Positions 22,916-33,992 of a stretch of DNA of 64,000 nucleotides are shown piece by piece (position 1 is the stretch's first letter; each line of letters starts with the position of its first letter). The notes beneath the pieces are model-generated. The model was not told where the DNA came from, did no database searches, and saw only the letters and a program-made list of their open reading frames with translations. The DNA comes from Aquanectria penicillioides (Eukaryota > Ascomycota > Sordariomycetes > Hypocreales > Nectriaceae), in the NCBI GenBank assembly GCA_003415625.1, contig PYIU01000006.1, positions 2,294,001-2,358,000 of the forward strand, in the 5' to 3' direction. A program made the position numbers and the translations under genes.

Positions 22916-23277
22916 ACGTCGTCTTGGATCGTTGAACCCACGATCACTTTCCATACCTGCTCTTTGATGAGCTCAAATATTCCAGGCTAGGTTAGGTTTG
23001 GGTCGGGCTTTGCTATCAGTCTTTCTTCTTGCTTTTTTTTTTTTTTTTTTTTTTGTGGGAGCGACCACATCGCTGGTGTATTTATTGTACAGCTACGGTT
23101 TTTGGGAGCTATTGGGGTTGCTCGGTTTTGTCTCGTGCCTCGGGGCGTTGTATACTTAGATATTTATACGGATGTTTGCGCCATGGCAAAAGGCAGTCCT
23201 CGGCTATCAATTTTATGTGCGTCTCTGGACTTGGGCCGCACTGCTCCTCGCTCGTGGATAGCCCCCAGTGATATGGC
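22916..23277. other. Spacer between convergent AT-hook and aprataxin genes
   Basis: 3' UTR-like sequence with a T22 run (23033-23054). No gene recognised. Confidence 0.55.
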
Positions 23278-24209
23278 TCATTCTCTCTTCCACTGCTCGT
23301 ATTCCTCGTCGAGATGGGCCTTGAGCTTCTGGAACTGGTTTCCAAAGTTGCGACCGCAGCGCCAACATTTCAGATCCCAACGCAGGAACGCGGCCTCCTT
23401 GGTGTGCCTCCGTGGGTCGTCAGGTGCCAGCGGGAAATCGTCGACGTCGACCAGGAACGGCGTCGCAAATGAGTTGTAGTGCTTGCGATGACGCAGCGCG
23501 CTCGAGTGCATGTCGCGCGACAGCACGTGGACATGCAGATGGCGCATGCTCGGCACAGCGTGCACACCACATATCACCTCGGCGGCCCAGTCACGGCCCT
23601 GGGGCAGCTCGCCGTCCTGCGGGGGTTCAGCGTCGCCATCGAGGACCGCTTGGCGCGCGGCGTCGCGGCTGCTGCCGTGGCCCAGCTGGCGCTGGAGCTC
23701 CTTCGCGACGAGGGCCTTGAGCTTGGCCGCCTCGGCCTTGACGCTGGCCAGGAAAGCCGCGTCTTCGAAGGCGTCAAACGGATGCTGCAGGTTGTGGTCC
23801 GTGGAGCGCGGGAGCAGCAGCGCGTGGATCGTCGCCTTGGGGTAGCGGTCGTTGATCATGACGAAGTCGGCGTTGTGCGCGATGACGCGCGAGGGCGGGA
23901 ACGAGGCAGGGTCTTCGAGATAGGCGCCCAGACCCATGCGATCCTTGAACGGGTTCCCGCCACGAGACGTCTTTGGCGGAGGAGGCGCATCGGGCGCTGT
24001 GGGCTTCTTGCCCATGAGCTCTGTGACTATCGTAACCTCCCCGTCAGTCATCCAATCCAGCCAAGACGACCAGGTCCTCTTTCTGTCCTTGAAGGGGCGG
24101 CATTCATACAGGCATTGCGAATGGCCGACTTGGGCTTTGGCGGCAGCTCCTCTCCCTGTATCTCCTCTTTTGCAATGGCCCCCTCGGGCTCCGCATCCCC
24201 ATGTGTCAT
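23278..24209 (-). CDS. HNT3: Aprataxin-like DNA deadenylase
   Basis: Exons 24209-24110 and 24026-23278 encode 282 aa. The product reverses abortive DNA ligation by removing 5'-AMP from DNA ends. The HIT domain spans about residues 60-215: NPFKDRMGL near the start, VIAHNADFVMINDRYPKA, LLLPR, and the catalytic HIT triad in RHLHVHVLSRD. A C-terminal zinc finger follows (LKCWRCGRNF...LKAHLDEEYEQW), with two Cys, a His and a Glu as in the C2HE finger of the yeast enzymes. The N-terminal exon is short and charged. The intron (24027-24109) joins AIRNA to FTELMGKK in frame; ignoring it leaves a frame lacking this N-terminus. A region with QLGHGSSRDAARQ is an insertion typical of fungal versions. Confidence 0.92.
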
Positions 24210-24631
24210 TTCTTCGCCGTCTCTGCGTGTCTGTAGCGTATGATTTGAAGTGATGGAGTGAGACCCCGTGAGATGCCGGCGTGGCGTTCCTCAACTTTGA
24301 AGTTGTAACTTCCCTTATTGACAAACCAGGCAGCCAAAATGCCCCGCGGTGGAGTCGCACCGAGCGAGCTGCCTGCCTCAATATGCAAAAACACAAGTAA
24401 GTGGTGGCTAACAAGCGGGATCTAGCACTCATATATTCCATCATTCAGCCACATTGTCTTTCTCAAATTAGGTCCAAAATCAAATTCTTTTTCGGAGTCC
24501 TAGGACATTGTGCAGTGTGCGCAGTAGTCGAACTGTATCACCATCAAGATCAAATCCAGGCTACTCTATCACTCTCTCATAGAACCACGCTCAAAAATTC
24601 AATTGTCGTCTCAACCCTTGTGCCATTCTTC
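24210..24631. other. Spacer upstream of aprataxin
   Basis: Contains the aprataxin promoter and the downstream region of the helicase gene. No coding signal is recognised. Confidence 0.5.
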
Positions 24632-27600
24632 TTACGCATCTAGTCCATCGAGCTCAATCATCTTTCTTACCAACTTGATCACATCGTTATCCGCAAGGCC
24701 CAGCTCGGGATTCTCAACCTTCCTCGCGATCAGCTCATCCACCATCCCCCGCAACCGCGCCACCAACACTCCGATTCGCGCCCACCCTCTAAGTCGTAAC
24801 CATCCGTCTACAAGGAGACCTCTTCCAAGTGTGTCAAGCTCGATGGGTCCGGAGAAGAGAAGTAGAGTGTACACGTTGAAGGCTGTTGATAGTTGGTTAG
24901 GTCCTTGCTTCAAGGGGGGGGGGGGGGTTGTTTTGCAAACTTACGGGTAAGGTCTCGAATGAAGATCTTGCTCGTGGAAATGAGGGTAAAATACGACATG
25001 TATGCCGCGTTTCCTGAGAAGCCCTGGCTGCCAAACAAAGTACTGCTCGGGTGCACAAAAACTCGTCCATTCTCCTGGTTAAAGTACTTGATGGCTCGCG
25101 CCTCTGGATCCAGCTCCACAGCACCAGACATGGAGCTTGCAAACTTCTTGTCAGGATACTGTATGCGCGCGATCTGGGGCGTGAAGGCGGCGGCAATCAG
25201 CGCACGCAGAAGTTGTGAACCTCCCGTGTAGGCGCCTCTCTCGTGTGTTTCGCCCATGGCCTCCGAGGTGGAGACGATGCCAATCTCAGCCAGCGCAGAG
25301 TAATACTGTGTCCGGGTATTCGCAATATCCGAGAGAGTTTGATACGCCAGGAAATTGTCTTCGCAGAAGTTCCGGATTTGGCGCTGGGGAACTCGATCTA
25401 GCATCATGGCATCCCATTGCTTGAAGGCCTCCAGGTCCGTCAGGAGATCACCGTCCCCGGCGTAAAATCTCATTCTTACCTCCTTTGCTACGTCTCTCTT
25501 CTCTGATGGCGAGACGAATGGGCTTCGAGTACTCAAAATGGCAGCAACGGTTACGGAGTCGTCTAAGCAGCCGAAGATAGCACCAAACACCATCAACTTG
25601 CCACATCGCAAATCTGCAGGCAACATGGCCAGTTGCTGACCCATGGCCGTGAGTTCATCTCCGTCCAACGCCCCCATGCGCCGCAAGAGCTTCATGGCAC
25701 CGTCGATGGCAGTTGCATCAGGAGGTGTGGGGGATCGACCAAGGAAGCCTGCAACGTCTCTCATGCCCATAGCGCGAACTGAAAGACAGAGCTGCTCTAA
25801 AGGAACACGTCGGATTTCTGGCTCTGGTCGCTCAGGCATCTGCTTCTCCAGGTTCTCAGTGAAGAGCATGTAGCATTTGCCCTCTTGAACTCGACCGGCT
25901 CGACCACGCCGCTGTTTGCAAGCTGCCCGGGATGCCCATGTTTCCTCAAGCTTTCTCATGTTGTTGACAGCATCAAAACTTGTCTCCTTAACCTTTCCAC
26001 TATCAATGACAGCGACTATATCGTCAATGGTAATGGACGTTTCAGCCACGTTGGTCGCTATCACAACTTTCCGTTTGCCATGTGGCGGGCTTGAAAATAC
26101 TCGTTTCTGCTCACGCGTCTCAAGTGATGCGTGGAGAGGAAGGACATGGAGCGAGCTGATGGCCCGTAGTGCGCCGCAGGCTTGGTTGATCTCTCCGACT
26201 CCAGGGAGGAAGATTAAGATTCCACCAGCCTTCTTTTCATATGAAAGCTCGTAGTCGATGGCTTTTACGGCATCCACGAGCAAGCTGTAGTTGATGCGAT
26301 GGCCCAGTTTCTGAATGATCTTGCCAACCGTGTCACCAGAGATGAATCCAGTATCTGACTTGTCAACTCCATATCCAGTCATTCGAATAACATCGTCGAG
26401 GTAGTATTCATCCACTGGGAATGTACGACCGGAAATCTGAACCATTCCAACACTCAATCCCTCCGAAGTAAAGTAGCGAGCGAAAGTGGAGGCATCTAGC
26501 GTAGCAGACATGAGAATGAGTTTCAGCATATCCTTCTTAGACCGCATGACTTCGCGGATGAGGTTTAGCAAGAAGTCGGTGTCGAGACTTCTCTCGTGAA
26601 CTTCATCGATAACAACGTGACTAACGTCCGCAAGAGATGCCGCCACATCTTCCACGCGCCCTCCTGACGTCTGTAACCGTCGAAGGAGCACACCCGTTGT
26701 GACAAATGTAATTCGTGTGTCCTTCGACCTACGAGATTCGCCACGGATGGCGTATCCCACTTCCTCCCCAACACGGGTGCACCTCTCTTCTGCCACACGG
26801 TCTGCAAGACCCAGAGCTGAGATTCTTCGTGGTTGAGTCACAATCATGTTTGCGCAATCTCCCAACCCTCTCTCGTATAAATCATCCAGAATGAACTGCA
26901 TAGACTGAGTAGACTTTCCTGAACCAGTCTCTCCACTAATGATAGTGACATTGTTCTCGCTGACAGTTCGGACAATGGCATCGCACATATGCCAAGCCGG
27001 CAGGTTCTTTCGCTTTTGAATCATATCTTTCAAAGAGGGAGACTGTTGTCTTCGCAGCCACTGATCCCTGCTGTACTTGCTTTCGATCCACCTGATAGGC
27101 TTTGCGTGCCGCTGGGGTCGTTGGTTTCCAGCAATGGCCGCGGAGGGCTTCGTTTCAGATGCTGCTGAAGAAACAGCGGAAATCTCCACCAACTTTCCAG
27201 GGTTCGCGATGATGCTGTTGATGTTCTGCTGAACCCAGTCCATAACTAGGAATATCTTCATCGGCTCATCGCGCAGCGACTCTTCAATATATTCCAAAGC
27301 CTTCCTGACAATGCTAAGCTTGATATATGAGGGAAGGGGGGCGACAACAGAAAGAATCAAGTTGTCTGGGTAAGTAGCCGCCTTGCGCACTTGCAGAAAC
27401 GTTTCCACATTTCCTTGTTGTCCGTTCTTGACGGAATCCAATTTGATACGGAACACCTTGTCGCCTTCTCGTTGGAATCCTTCTCCGTGGATGGCTTCCA
27501 GACTTCCAACCTCATCTTCCCACTGTTCCTCTGGTGATCCCATATCCAGGAAATCGGCGGAGTCGTCTGAAGCCTCGGAATGCTTCGGGAAGAGTAGGTT

Positions 27601-28746
27601 TTGGAGAGTCTCGGCAGCTTTGTCTTCGTCGCCGTTTTGGTCGTCAAGAACCTTAGTCGCCAGTTCTATGGAATATCCTGATTGAGAAAGGCGTTTGATG
27701 ATTCCCTCTCTCTTTAGGTCAGTAGCTCCCACGGACACGCCAGCTGCATAGCTCTCTGGAAGTGCCCATGGAGGGAGGTCATCTTCAGGGACATGAATCA
27801 ACAACCACTCAAGAGTCTCCTCTCGGTTCTTGCAGTATCCAACGGCCTCCTCCACGTGGCTGCGTCGAAAACCCAATTTGCTCAGCTCGTTCACCACAGA
27901 ATCTTTCTGAGACTTGGGCATTGAAACCTTGTGGGGGTTCCATCGCACTCCGCTTCGCAATAAGGTCTCCAACTGTGTTCTGGTCTTCTTTCCCATCTCA
28001 ACCTTAGGAGCTGTGCTCCAACCTTTCATCATGTTGGAGGATCGACCTGAACCATCGCCAGCATTGCTCAACAGTACCAAACCGGAGGCTCCAGGCATGG
28101 CTTTTGCCTTTTCTTTGGCGGCTTCGATCTCCTTTCTCTTCTTTTCGGAGGCCGCCTTAGCATCCTGGCGCTCCAAGAGTGCCTTAAAGGGGTCAGCTTC
28201 ATACATCCATGCCTTTCCTTCCTTGACGTCTTGTGTCTTCAAAGCCTGGAACTCCTTCCACAAGGCTTTGTGGTCAGGTGGAAGAACTGTATGCTTGTTT
28301 TGCATACTGCACACTCTAAATAAGGCATAAGTAGCGGCAGCATGCTTGGCTTCGAGAGCCGTAGGCCTCAGAATTAGGTGCTTGTGAGTAGCGGGAATCT
28401 TGAACGGGTCGAGTTTGGTCATTTGCTGCGTTTTAAGATCCTTGGCACTCAGGGTAATCCAGACGGAGAATCCGTCTGGTGTCCTCTTGGTGTCATAATC
28501 GGGTTTTTCCCATCGTTGCTTCTGGCAGTATTCGCTCAAAAGATTAACCGGCAGCTTTCCAGTCCACGAGGATCCTCCGATAATTTGCTTGACTGTTGGC
28601 TTGGGGGGCGGAAGAGCAGGCCCATCGAGGGCGGGAGCAACAGGGCCGGCGCCCTGCTTCTGGCCTTTCTTGCCCTTACCCTGGTCTTTAGAACCCGAAG
28701 GGGTCGAGGCTGGGGGCTCAGCCTTGACTTTTCCTTTCTTAACCAT
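24632..28746 (-). CDS. DEAH/RHA-type RNA helicase with UBA and RWD domains (DHX57-like)
   Basis: Exons 28746-24945 and 24882-24632 encode 1350 aa. After a Lys/Pro-rich start come a helical region (about 60-230), a UBA-like unit (SVVNELSKLGFRRSHVEEAV, about 285), an RWD domain (about 405-515, QWEDEVGSLEAIHGEGF) and the helicase core. Core motifs: I GETGSGKSTQ (about 605), Ia TQPRRISA, II DEVH, III MSATLD, V TNVAETSIT, VI QRRGRAGR. HA2/ratchet and OB-fold regions follow; the last exon finishes the OB fold with FNVYTLLLFSG and GRGLLVDGW. Domain order matches DHX57 and yeast YLR419W, putative ATP-dependent RNA helicases. Motif II is DEVH rather than DEAH, as in that subgroup. The last intron carries C14 on the coding strand. 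Confidence 0.93.
24914..24927. repeat. G14 homopolymer (C14 on the coding strand) in the last helicase intron
   Basis: Fourteen consecutive G within the 62-base intron 24883-24944. The length is likely to be unstable and error-prone. Confidence 0.85.
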
Positions 28747-30163
28747 GATTGACTCCGATATCCCTTGAATGATATCGTAGGGAAGGGATATGAATGCCTT
28801 GACGATAATGTGGAGGTGTGGTCAAAAGGCTGTGGCAGCTTCAAGCATGTCTCTGATATGCGGGCTCGCCCTGGCCAGACAATCGACCGCTGGATTCGTG
28901 GTACGTTGACTGCAGGCCCTCTCAGTCACCCCGAAATCGAGTTTGGGAAAGGACAAAGGGACGATCTGGGGCGGTTGTTCCACACCGAAACCAGCGACAA
29001 AATCCAGCCTGCAGCAGTAACTCAGCACCCTGTTTAGATTGTGGTGGTGACAGATGGAAAAATTGTCGGCTAATCGCGCACAGTAGGCACTGTGTTGGCA
29101 GCTCTGTTAGCTTCCATGCTTACAGTGCGAATCGAATCTCGCAGCCCCACTTGAGAAAGCCTCCCGCATCATCAACGCCAGGTTTTTTGTGCCTTCGCTC
29201 AAGCTTAAAAGAAGGCCATGAGGAGGAAGAGGACATATAGCAGAGTGATGCATATCGATCGATACACGACAGCCCCAGGCCATACGCCGCAATTTCTTCA
29301 CGCCTTGAAGCGTCCCCCCTCCAGACGGGCAACGTTCGAAGTAGGTATGACGACAAGTGAGGGGCAACAGCTTACAAGGGGCCTGAGATTCCTCCAGTAA
29401 GCGGGGATTTAGATACTAGCATCAGCATGTGAAGCTGGTGTGAGAGTCGCGTCCCTACTTCATTTCACGTCGCACGCAGGTCACTTCGATTGTTTCGGAT
29501 TAGAAATTCTTTAACATCTTTTTTCTTTTTTTTTACTACGGCACGGCTACTCTCAACCAGATGCACTGCCACTTGGCGATGAATCAACCGTAGTCTTCCA
29601 GGTTCGCCATCACAGAAGCTCGGGCACTAGCACCAGCTTCCAAGCCGCAGCATTCCTCATACGAACACCGTCAGACTTGTTTCTGCGACAGTCTTGCATG
29701 GGTCCCGTGAGCCGTAAACATCATATATCATGATGCGCTTCGTTCTCTACATGAACCCACCGACTTCCGCCAAACCATCTGCTCCCCTTGAGGCACGAAT
29801 TGCCTCCTCTGCTTGCGCTTCCTCTTCCCTTCTTCACTGTCAGGCTGGAGCTTTCAAGCTACCATAGGGCCTGTGTACATTGCGAGGTTGCTCCTCCTTC
29901 CTCACATAAATCCTTCACGATAGATTAAAAAGATGGGGGTGTCGGGGTGATATCATTGGGGGTGTGTTGGGGTTGGGGGAATGTGTGTTTGACAGTCTAG
30001 AAAAAACTGTGCTTGGTGGGGGTGTAATAACTGTGATATGTGCTTGGAAGGGATGGGATGTCGCCGAAACGAGGGCGGCGGATGGAGCCAAGAATGGATC
30101 ATGCGAAATCCCCAAGAGAGAAGCGGGGATGCCGGTGTCCAACCAGGGCGAGAAATTAGGCCC
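28747..30163. other. Intergenic region upstream of the helicase
   Basis: No gene supported. It holds the helicase promoter at the left and the importin alpha 3' UTR at the right (T-rich from about 29890). Short open frames at 28765-29037 and 29107-29367 lack family features. Confidence 0.55.
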
Positions 30164-32207
30164 TTACATGTCCATTGAGTCGCCTCCGTTGGCAAAGTTG
30201 AAGCCACCGGACTGTTGAGCATTGTTGGCGCCGAAGCCAAAGGTGCCGTTGGGGCCAGAAGGCTGAGCCATGCCCTCATCAGCGTTCTCCTCGTCGTCGG
30301 AGAAGTACTTCTCGATGATGTTGTAAGCCTTCATGTAGATCTCCTCGTTGGCGTTGTTCTGGCAGTCATGGATCTTCTCCATGCCACCACACTCTTCAAT
30401 GAAGAGAGCGTAGCGGTTGATGGCATCAGCGCCCTCGCCAGCAGCCTGCTTGTCGAGGTCACCGATCTTCAGGATGTTCTCAAGGCCGTCGAGCGCAACC
30501 TGGATGATCTTGTTGTCAGGGCAGCCAAGGAGGTCGCACAGGGGCTTAATGCAGCCCTGAGAAACTAGGTATCGGATCTGCTCGGGCTTCTGGAGACCGC
30601 CGGAGGTGGCGTTGCTGATGGCCCAGCAAGCCTCCTTGCGGGTCTTCAGGTCACCGTTCTGGAGAAGGTGGATCAGAGGAGGAATGATGTTGGCGTCAAT
30701 GACAGCCTGGATCTGAGAGGAGTTGCCAGCGGTAATGTTGGAGATGGTCCAGCAAGCCTCCTTGCGAATGCCATCCTTGGTGGAGCTGAGGAGGGACAGA
30801 AGGCAAGGTAGAGCGCCGCAGTTAATGATAACCTGAGTCTGAACATCATCACCAGTGACGATGTTACCAACGGATCGAAGAGCAGGGGTCTGAACGGAGG
30901 TGGAAGCGTGCATCAGGAGCTCGACCAGGCGGCGAGGGATACCAGCCTCAATGACGGCCTGGATCTTGTCGTTGGAGCCGTCGGAGAGATAGGAAATAGC
31001 CCAGCAAGCATCGATCAAGACCTCGTCATCGAGAGAGTATACAAGCTTAGACAGGACAGGAAGGGCAGGGGCAATCTGAGAGATTAGTTAGTGAAGGCGA
31101 ACATGGTTCGATGGACGGTTTTCGCAACTCACGGTGTTCCAGTCGGGCTGGGGGGTCTTGCCACGGCAGAAGTTGCTGAGGGTCCAGGTCGCGTTGCGGA
31201 GCATGCTGAGCTTGCGGCTATCGCCGAGCAGGTTCAGCAGGGGCTTAAGGGCGCCGCAGCTGAGGACATAGTCACGGCAGTGAGGGCTGTCACCGGCAAT
31301 GTTACCGAGGGCCCAGACGGCCTGTTCCCGGACATCAGGCTCGGGGCTGGCGAGGAGCTCAACGAAGATAGGGACAGCACCGGCCTCAATGACGACCTGG
31401 GTCTGAGTGGCGGAACCGGAGGCAATGTTGGTCAAAGCCCAGGCAGCCTCGAACTGGACAAGAGTGTGAGGGGATCGCAGGAATTCGACGAATCGGCTAA
31501 CGACGCCGGTCTTGATGACCTCCTCGATCGGGGGGTTACGCTCCTTGGAGAGGAGCTTTCGGAACTTGGTGGTGGCCTGGATCTGAAGGTCGATTTGATC
31601 CGAGAAGACACCAGCGACCATCTGAGGGAGGTCCTCGTTCAGCTAGCGCCAAAACAGTTAGCACATGTCATCTCAAAAGATCATCGCGAATCGAAGGGAT
31701 ATAGCCGGGGGGGAGGGCCTAGGTAGTCGTGGAAGGGCCATGGGGCGGGACGTGGGCAACGCCCGCCTCTGCTCAGGTTACTGTGCCAGGATGTGGGGTT
31801 ATAGGGATATGTGCCATTTTCCCCCACATCGCCAGGCAGGAGGGACACTCATGGCGGGCAAGCGAGCGACGACAGCGAGGCGGTGACGAGCAGCAAGAGG
31901 GCAGACAGAGTACCACAAGGGAGAATATGATGGGGTAGGAGAGGAGACGAGGGAGAAAAGGAAACAGACATACCTGGGACTCAGTGGGAGCGGACTCATC
32001 GTCGCTGTCGGGGGCAGCACCAAGGGAGGCGCCGGGGCGGTTCTCACCGGATCCGATGCCTCGTCGCTTGGCCAAGTTCTCCTCACGCTTAGCCTTGCGA
32101 ATCTCAACCTGCTGCTCCTCGCGACGGCGACGGAGCTCTTCAGGCTTGAAGGTGTTCTTCGCCTTGAACTGGGTGCGGCGGTGCTCTGGGATGTACCGCT
32201 CAGCCAT
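30164..32207 (-). CDS. SRP1: Importin alpha (karyopherin alpha)
   Basis: Exons 32207-31974, 31642-31133 and 31075-30164 encode 551 aa, the family's usual length. It binds classical nuclear localisation signals and is carried by importin beta. The N-terminus is the importin-beta-binding domain ([20 protein letters not shown], then [13 protein letters not shown]). Ten ARM repeats follow, with the NLS-binding Trp/Asn ladder visible as repeats of [57 protein letters not shown] and [11 protein letters not shown]. The C-terminus has the acidic CAS-binding region ([13 protein letters not shown]) and a Gly/Phe/Asn-rich tail. Intron 1 is unusually long for this window (331 nt, 31643-31973), which often marks a transcriptionally regulated housekeeping gene. 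The gene is divergent from POT1. Confidence 0.97.
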
Positions 32208-33988
32208 GGTGACTGGTTTTGTTTTGGTTTCTTTTTCAGGAGAGGGGCGGCGTTGGGAGGTGAACGCAGCAAAAAGTGTGCGGGGGTGCGGTCAAGAAGC
32301 GCAGAGGAAGAAAGAAGAAGATGATGAGATGATGGCCCGACGTCAAGAGGAAGAGACTAGCTCAACAGACGTCGTCGTAGATGGTATGCGGAGGCGGAAG
32401 AGGAGGGGCCAAAAGGGGAGAGGATGTATAGAAGAAGGAGGAAGTTTTTTGTTTGTTGTCGGGGAGAGAGAGAGGAAGACAGAGGATGGGGGCAGAAAGC
32501 AGAAAGGGTACAAGGTCGGCGGCGACTTGGGCTTGGCTTAGTCTAGAAAAGCAAGGTACCTACGACGAGGGGCGACTCATGAGGGAGAGCAGGTACCGGC
32601 CATCCTGAGGTAAGGTACCTGAGGTTTTGGTGGGAGGGGTGGAGAGGGCGGGTTGGTGGCAGTGGGCACTTCATCTCTGCGAACAGGGCTCCTTGGTTCA
32701 ATGGGTGCATAGTGGGCACCTGACGGGCACTCAGCGGGCACTCAGCGGGCACCCTGCTAGAATCACGCACTGAGCAACCCCGCTAGCCGGGCGCTGGGGA
32801 GGGGGAGGAGAGGCGGGGCGGAAAGCCACAGCAAACTTGGACGGCCTGATTCCCTCTTTGGAGGCGGGTGGACTACGGGACGGATGCTTCACATCGCTAA
32901 CAGCTGAAATGCCCAATAGCCCGGGACCAGGTACCTTACCTAGCCCAATTACGGCCGCTAAAACTAACCGCCGCAAATCAAATGAACGAGGGTAGAAATC
33001 ATTTCAGCCTCAGGCAGCAAACCCTGCTTGTAATCTCTGCTCTGGCTGGTTGTTTTGCTGAGAGCGTGCGCAGTGGACCGACCTCAGTTACCGACAGCCT
33101 GCGTGCGTACTCCGTGTGAGCGGTTGGCTGTGCATCAGTGCCGAGCATCCCTTGGCCTTTCACACCAGTATGTCTCTCATTAGCTTATTAGGCAGGTCAG
33201 CACAGGAAAGGAAGCCCACATCTGTGGCAATGCCACATAACGGGCGGCACGCACATGTGTAATTACACATTTGGTACTGGTGTTGGCTGGTCCTGGTATT
33301 GCTGGTGGTGGTACTTGAATACGGATACGCACCTACCTGGTACCGTCCTAACAAACTCGTGGCGGCTTACGCATCGCATCATACATGGAAGTTCCTTCCA
33401 AAGCACGTATGTCTTGTGCAGTTCAAAGCGTTCAAATGACGCCTGCGCCTGTACGTGCCGATTCGATGCTTGGGCCATCACATGGCAGCTTTGGCTCTCT
33501 ATGTATGGTACGTCCTGACCTATCAGCTATACATGGTGGTCATCACGGATAGAGACAGAAACAAACCCCTGAGAGCAATACATCTTCCTTGTTAATGATT
33601 AAGAGGCAGATGGCCGACCAGGAGATCCAGCCTCTTCTCTTCAGAGTTTATCGACCCGTCTTGAATGCAGATCATCATCTTTTGCCACCACATCACCACC
33701 CCGCAAAGCAAGCAAGTCAAAGCCACAGCCGAACTGAAAGGCCAAAGAAAAAAAAGATTGAAAAAAAAAGTCACATGCCCTGCCACGTGCTGTCGCGACA
33801 ATGGAGGGGGGCGGTTCACCCCACATCCACGCGGCCCAGCCCGCACCAACGCGACTGGGTATATCGCCATTCGCGTCACGGTCCATTTACACGCCTCCAG
33901 GCCTTTAACCTTGCAACACCCTGACCGCGTAAAGCGATTCACAGAGCTATATTCCCACTCCGCTCGTGATGCAAGAGCATGGGCGACT
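32208..33988. promoter_or_regulatory. Divergent promoter region, importin alpha / POT1
   Basis: Nearly 1.8 kb without coding signal. The importin side is CT/GA-rich (32208-32530). Features include several GGTACC/TACCTTACCTAG motifs (about 32556, 32610, 32930) and a cluster of GGGCAC repeats (32711-32752). The POT1 side ends with uORFs described separately. Confidence 0.55.
32711..32752. repeat. Short tandem GGGCAC cluster
   Basis: GGGCAC occurs four times in about 42 bases, two of the units as near-perfect GCGGGCACTCA 11-mers. Another GGGCAC lies at about 32660. It is in the importin alpha/POT1 promoter and may be a factor-binding cluster. Confidence 0.6.
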
Positions 33989-33992
33989 ATGA
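33969..33992 (+). promoter_or_regulatory. uORF overlapping the POT1 start codon
   Basis: A seven-codon uORF (ATG at 33969) ends in TGA at 33990-33992, sharing ATGA with the POT1 ATG at 33989. A second upstream ATG at 33979 opens a 34-codon frame that overlaps POT1 and ends at 34083. Both would reduce or tune initiation if the transcript begins upstream of 33969. Confidence 0.45.

Noticed and set aside
23479..24243. 254-codon plus-strand frame
   Set aside because: Antisense shadow of aprataxin. The minus strand carries HIT and zinc-finger motifs.
24914..24927. G-quadruplex from the G14 run
   Set aside because: A single homopolymer run is weak evidence for a biological quadruplex; recorded only as a repeat.
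29107..29160. ATTCGATTC resembling a tRNA B-box
   Set aside because: No A-box or cloverleaf could be formed around it.
31091..31726. 211-codon plus-strand frame
   Set aside because: Antisense shadow of importin alpha exon 2, which has clear ARM repeats on the minus strand.
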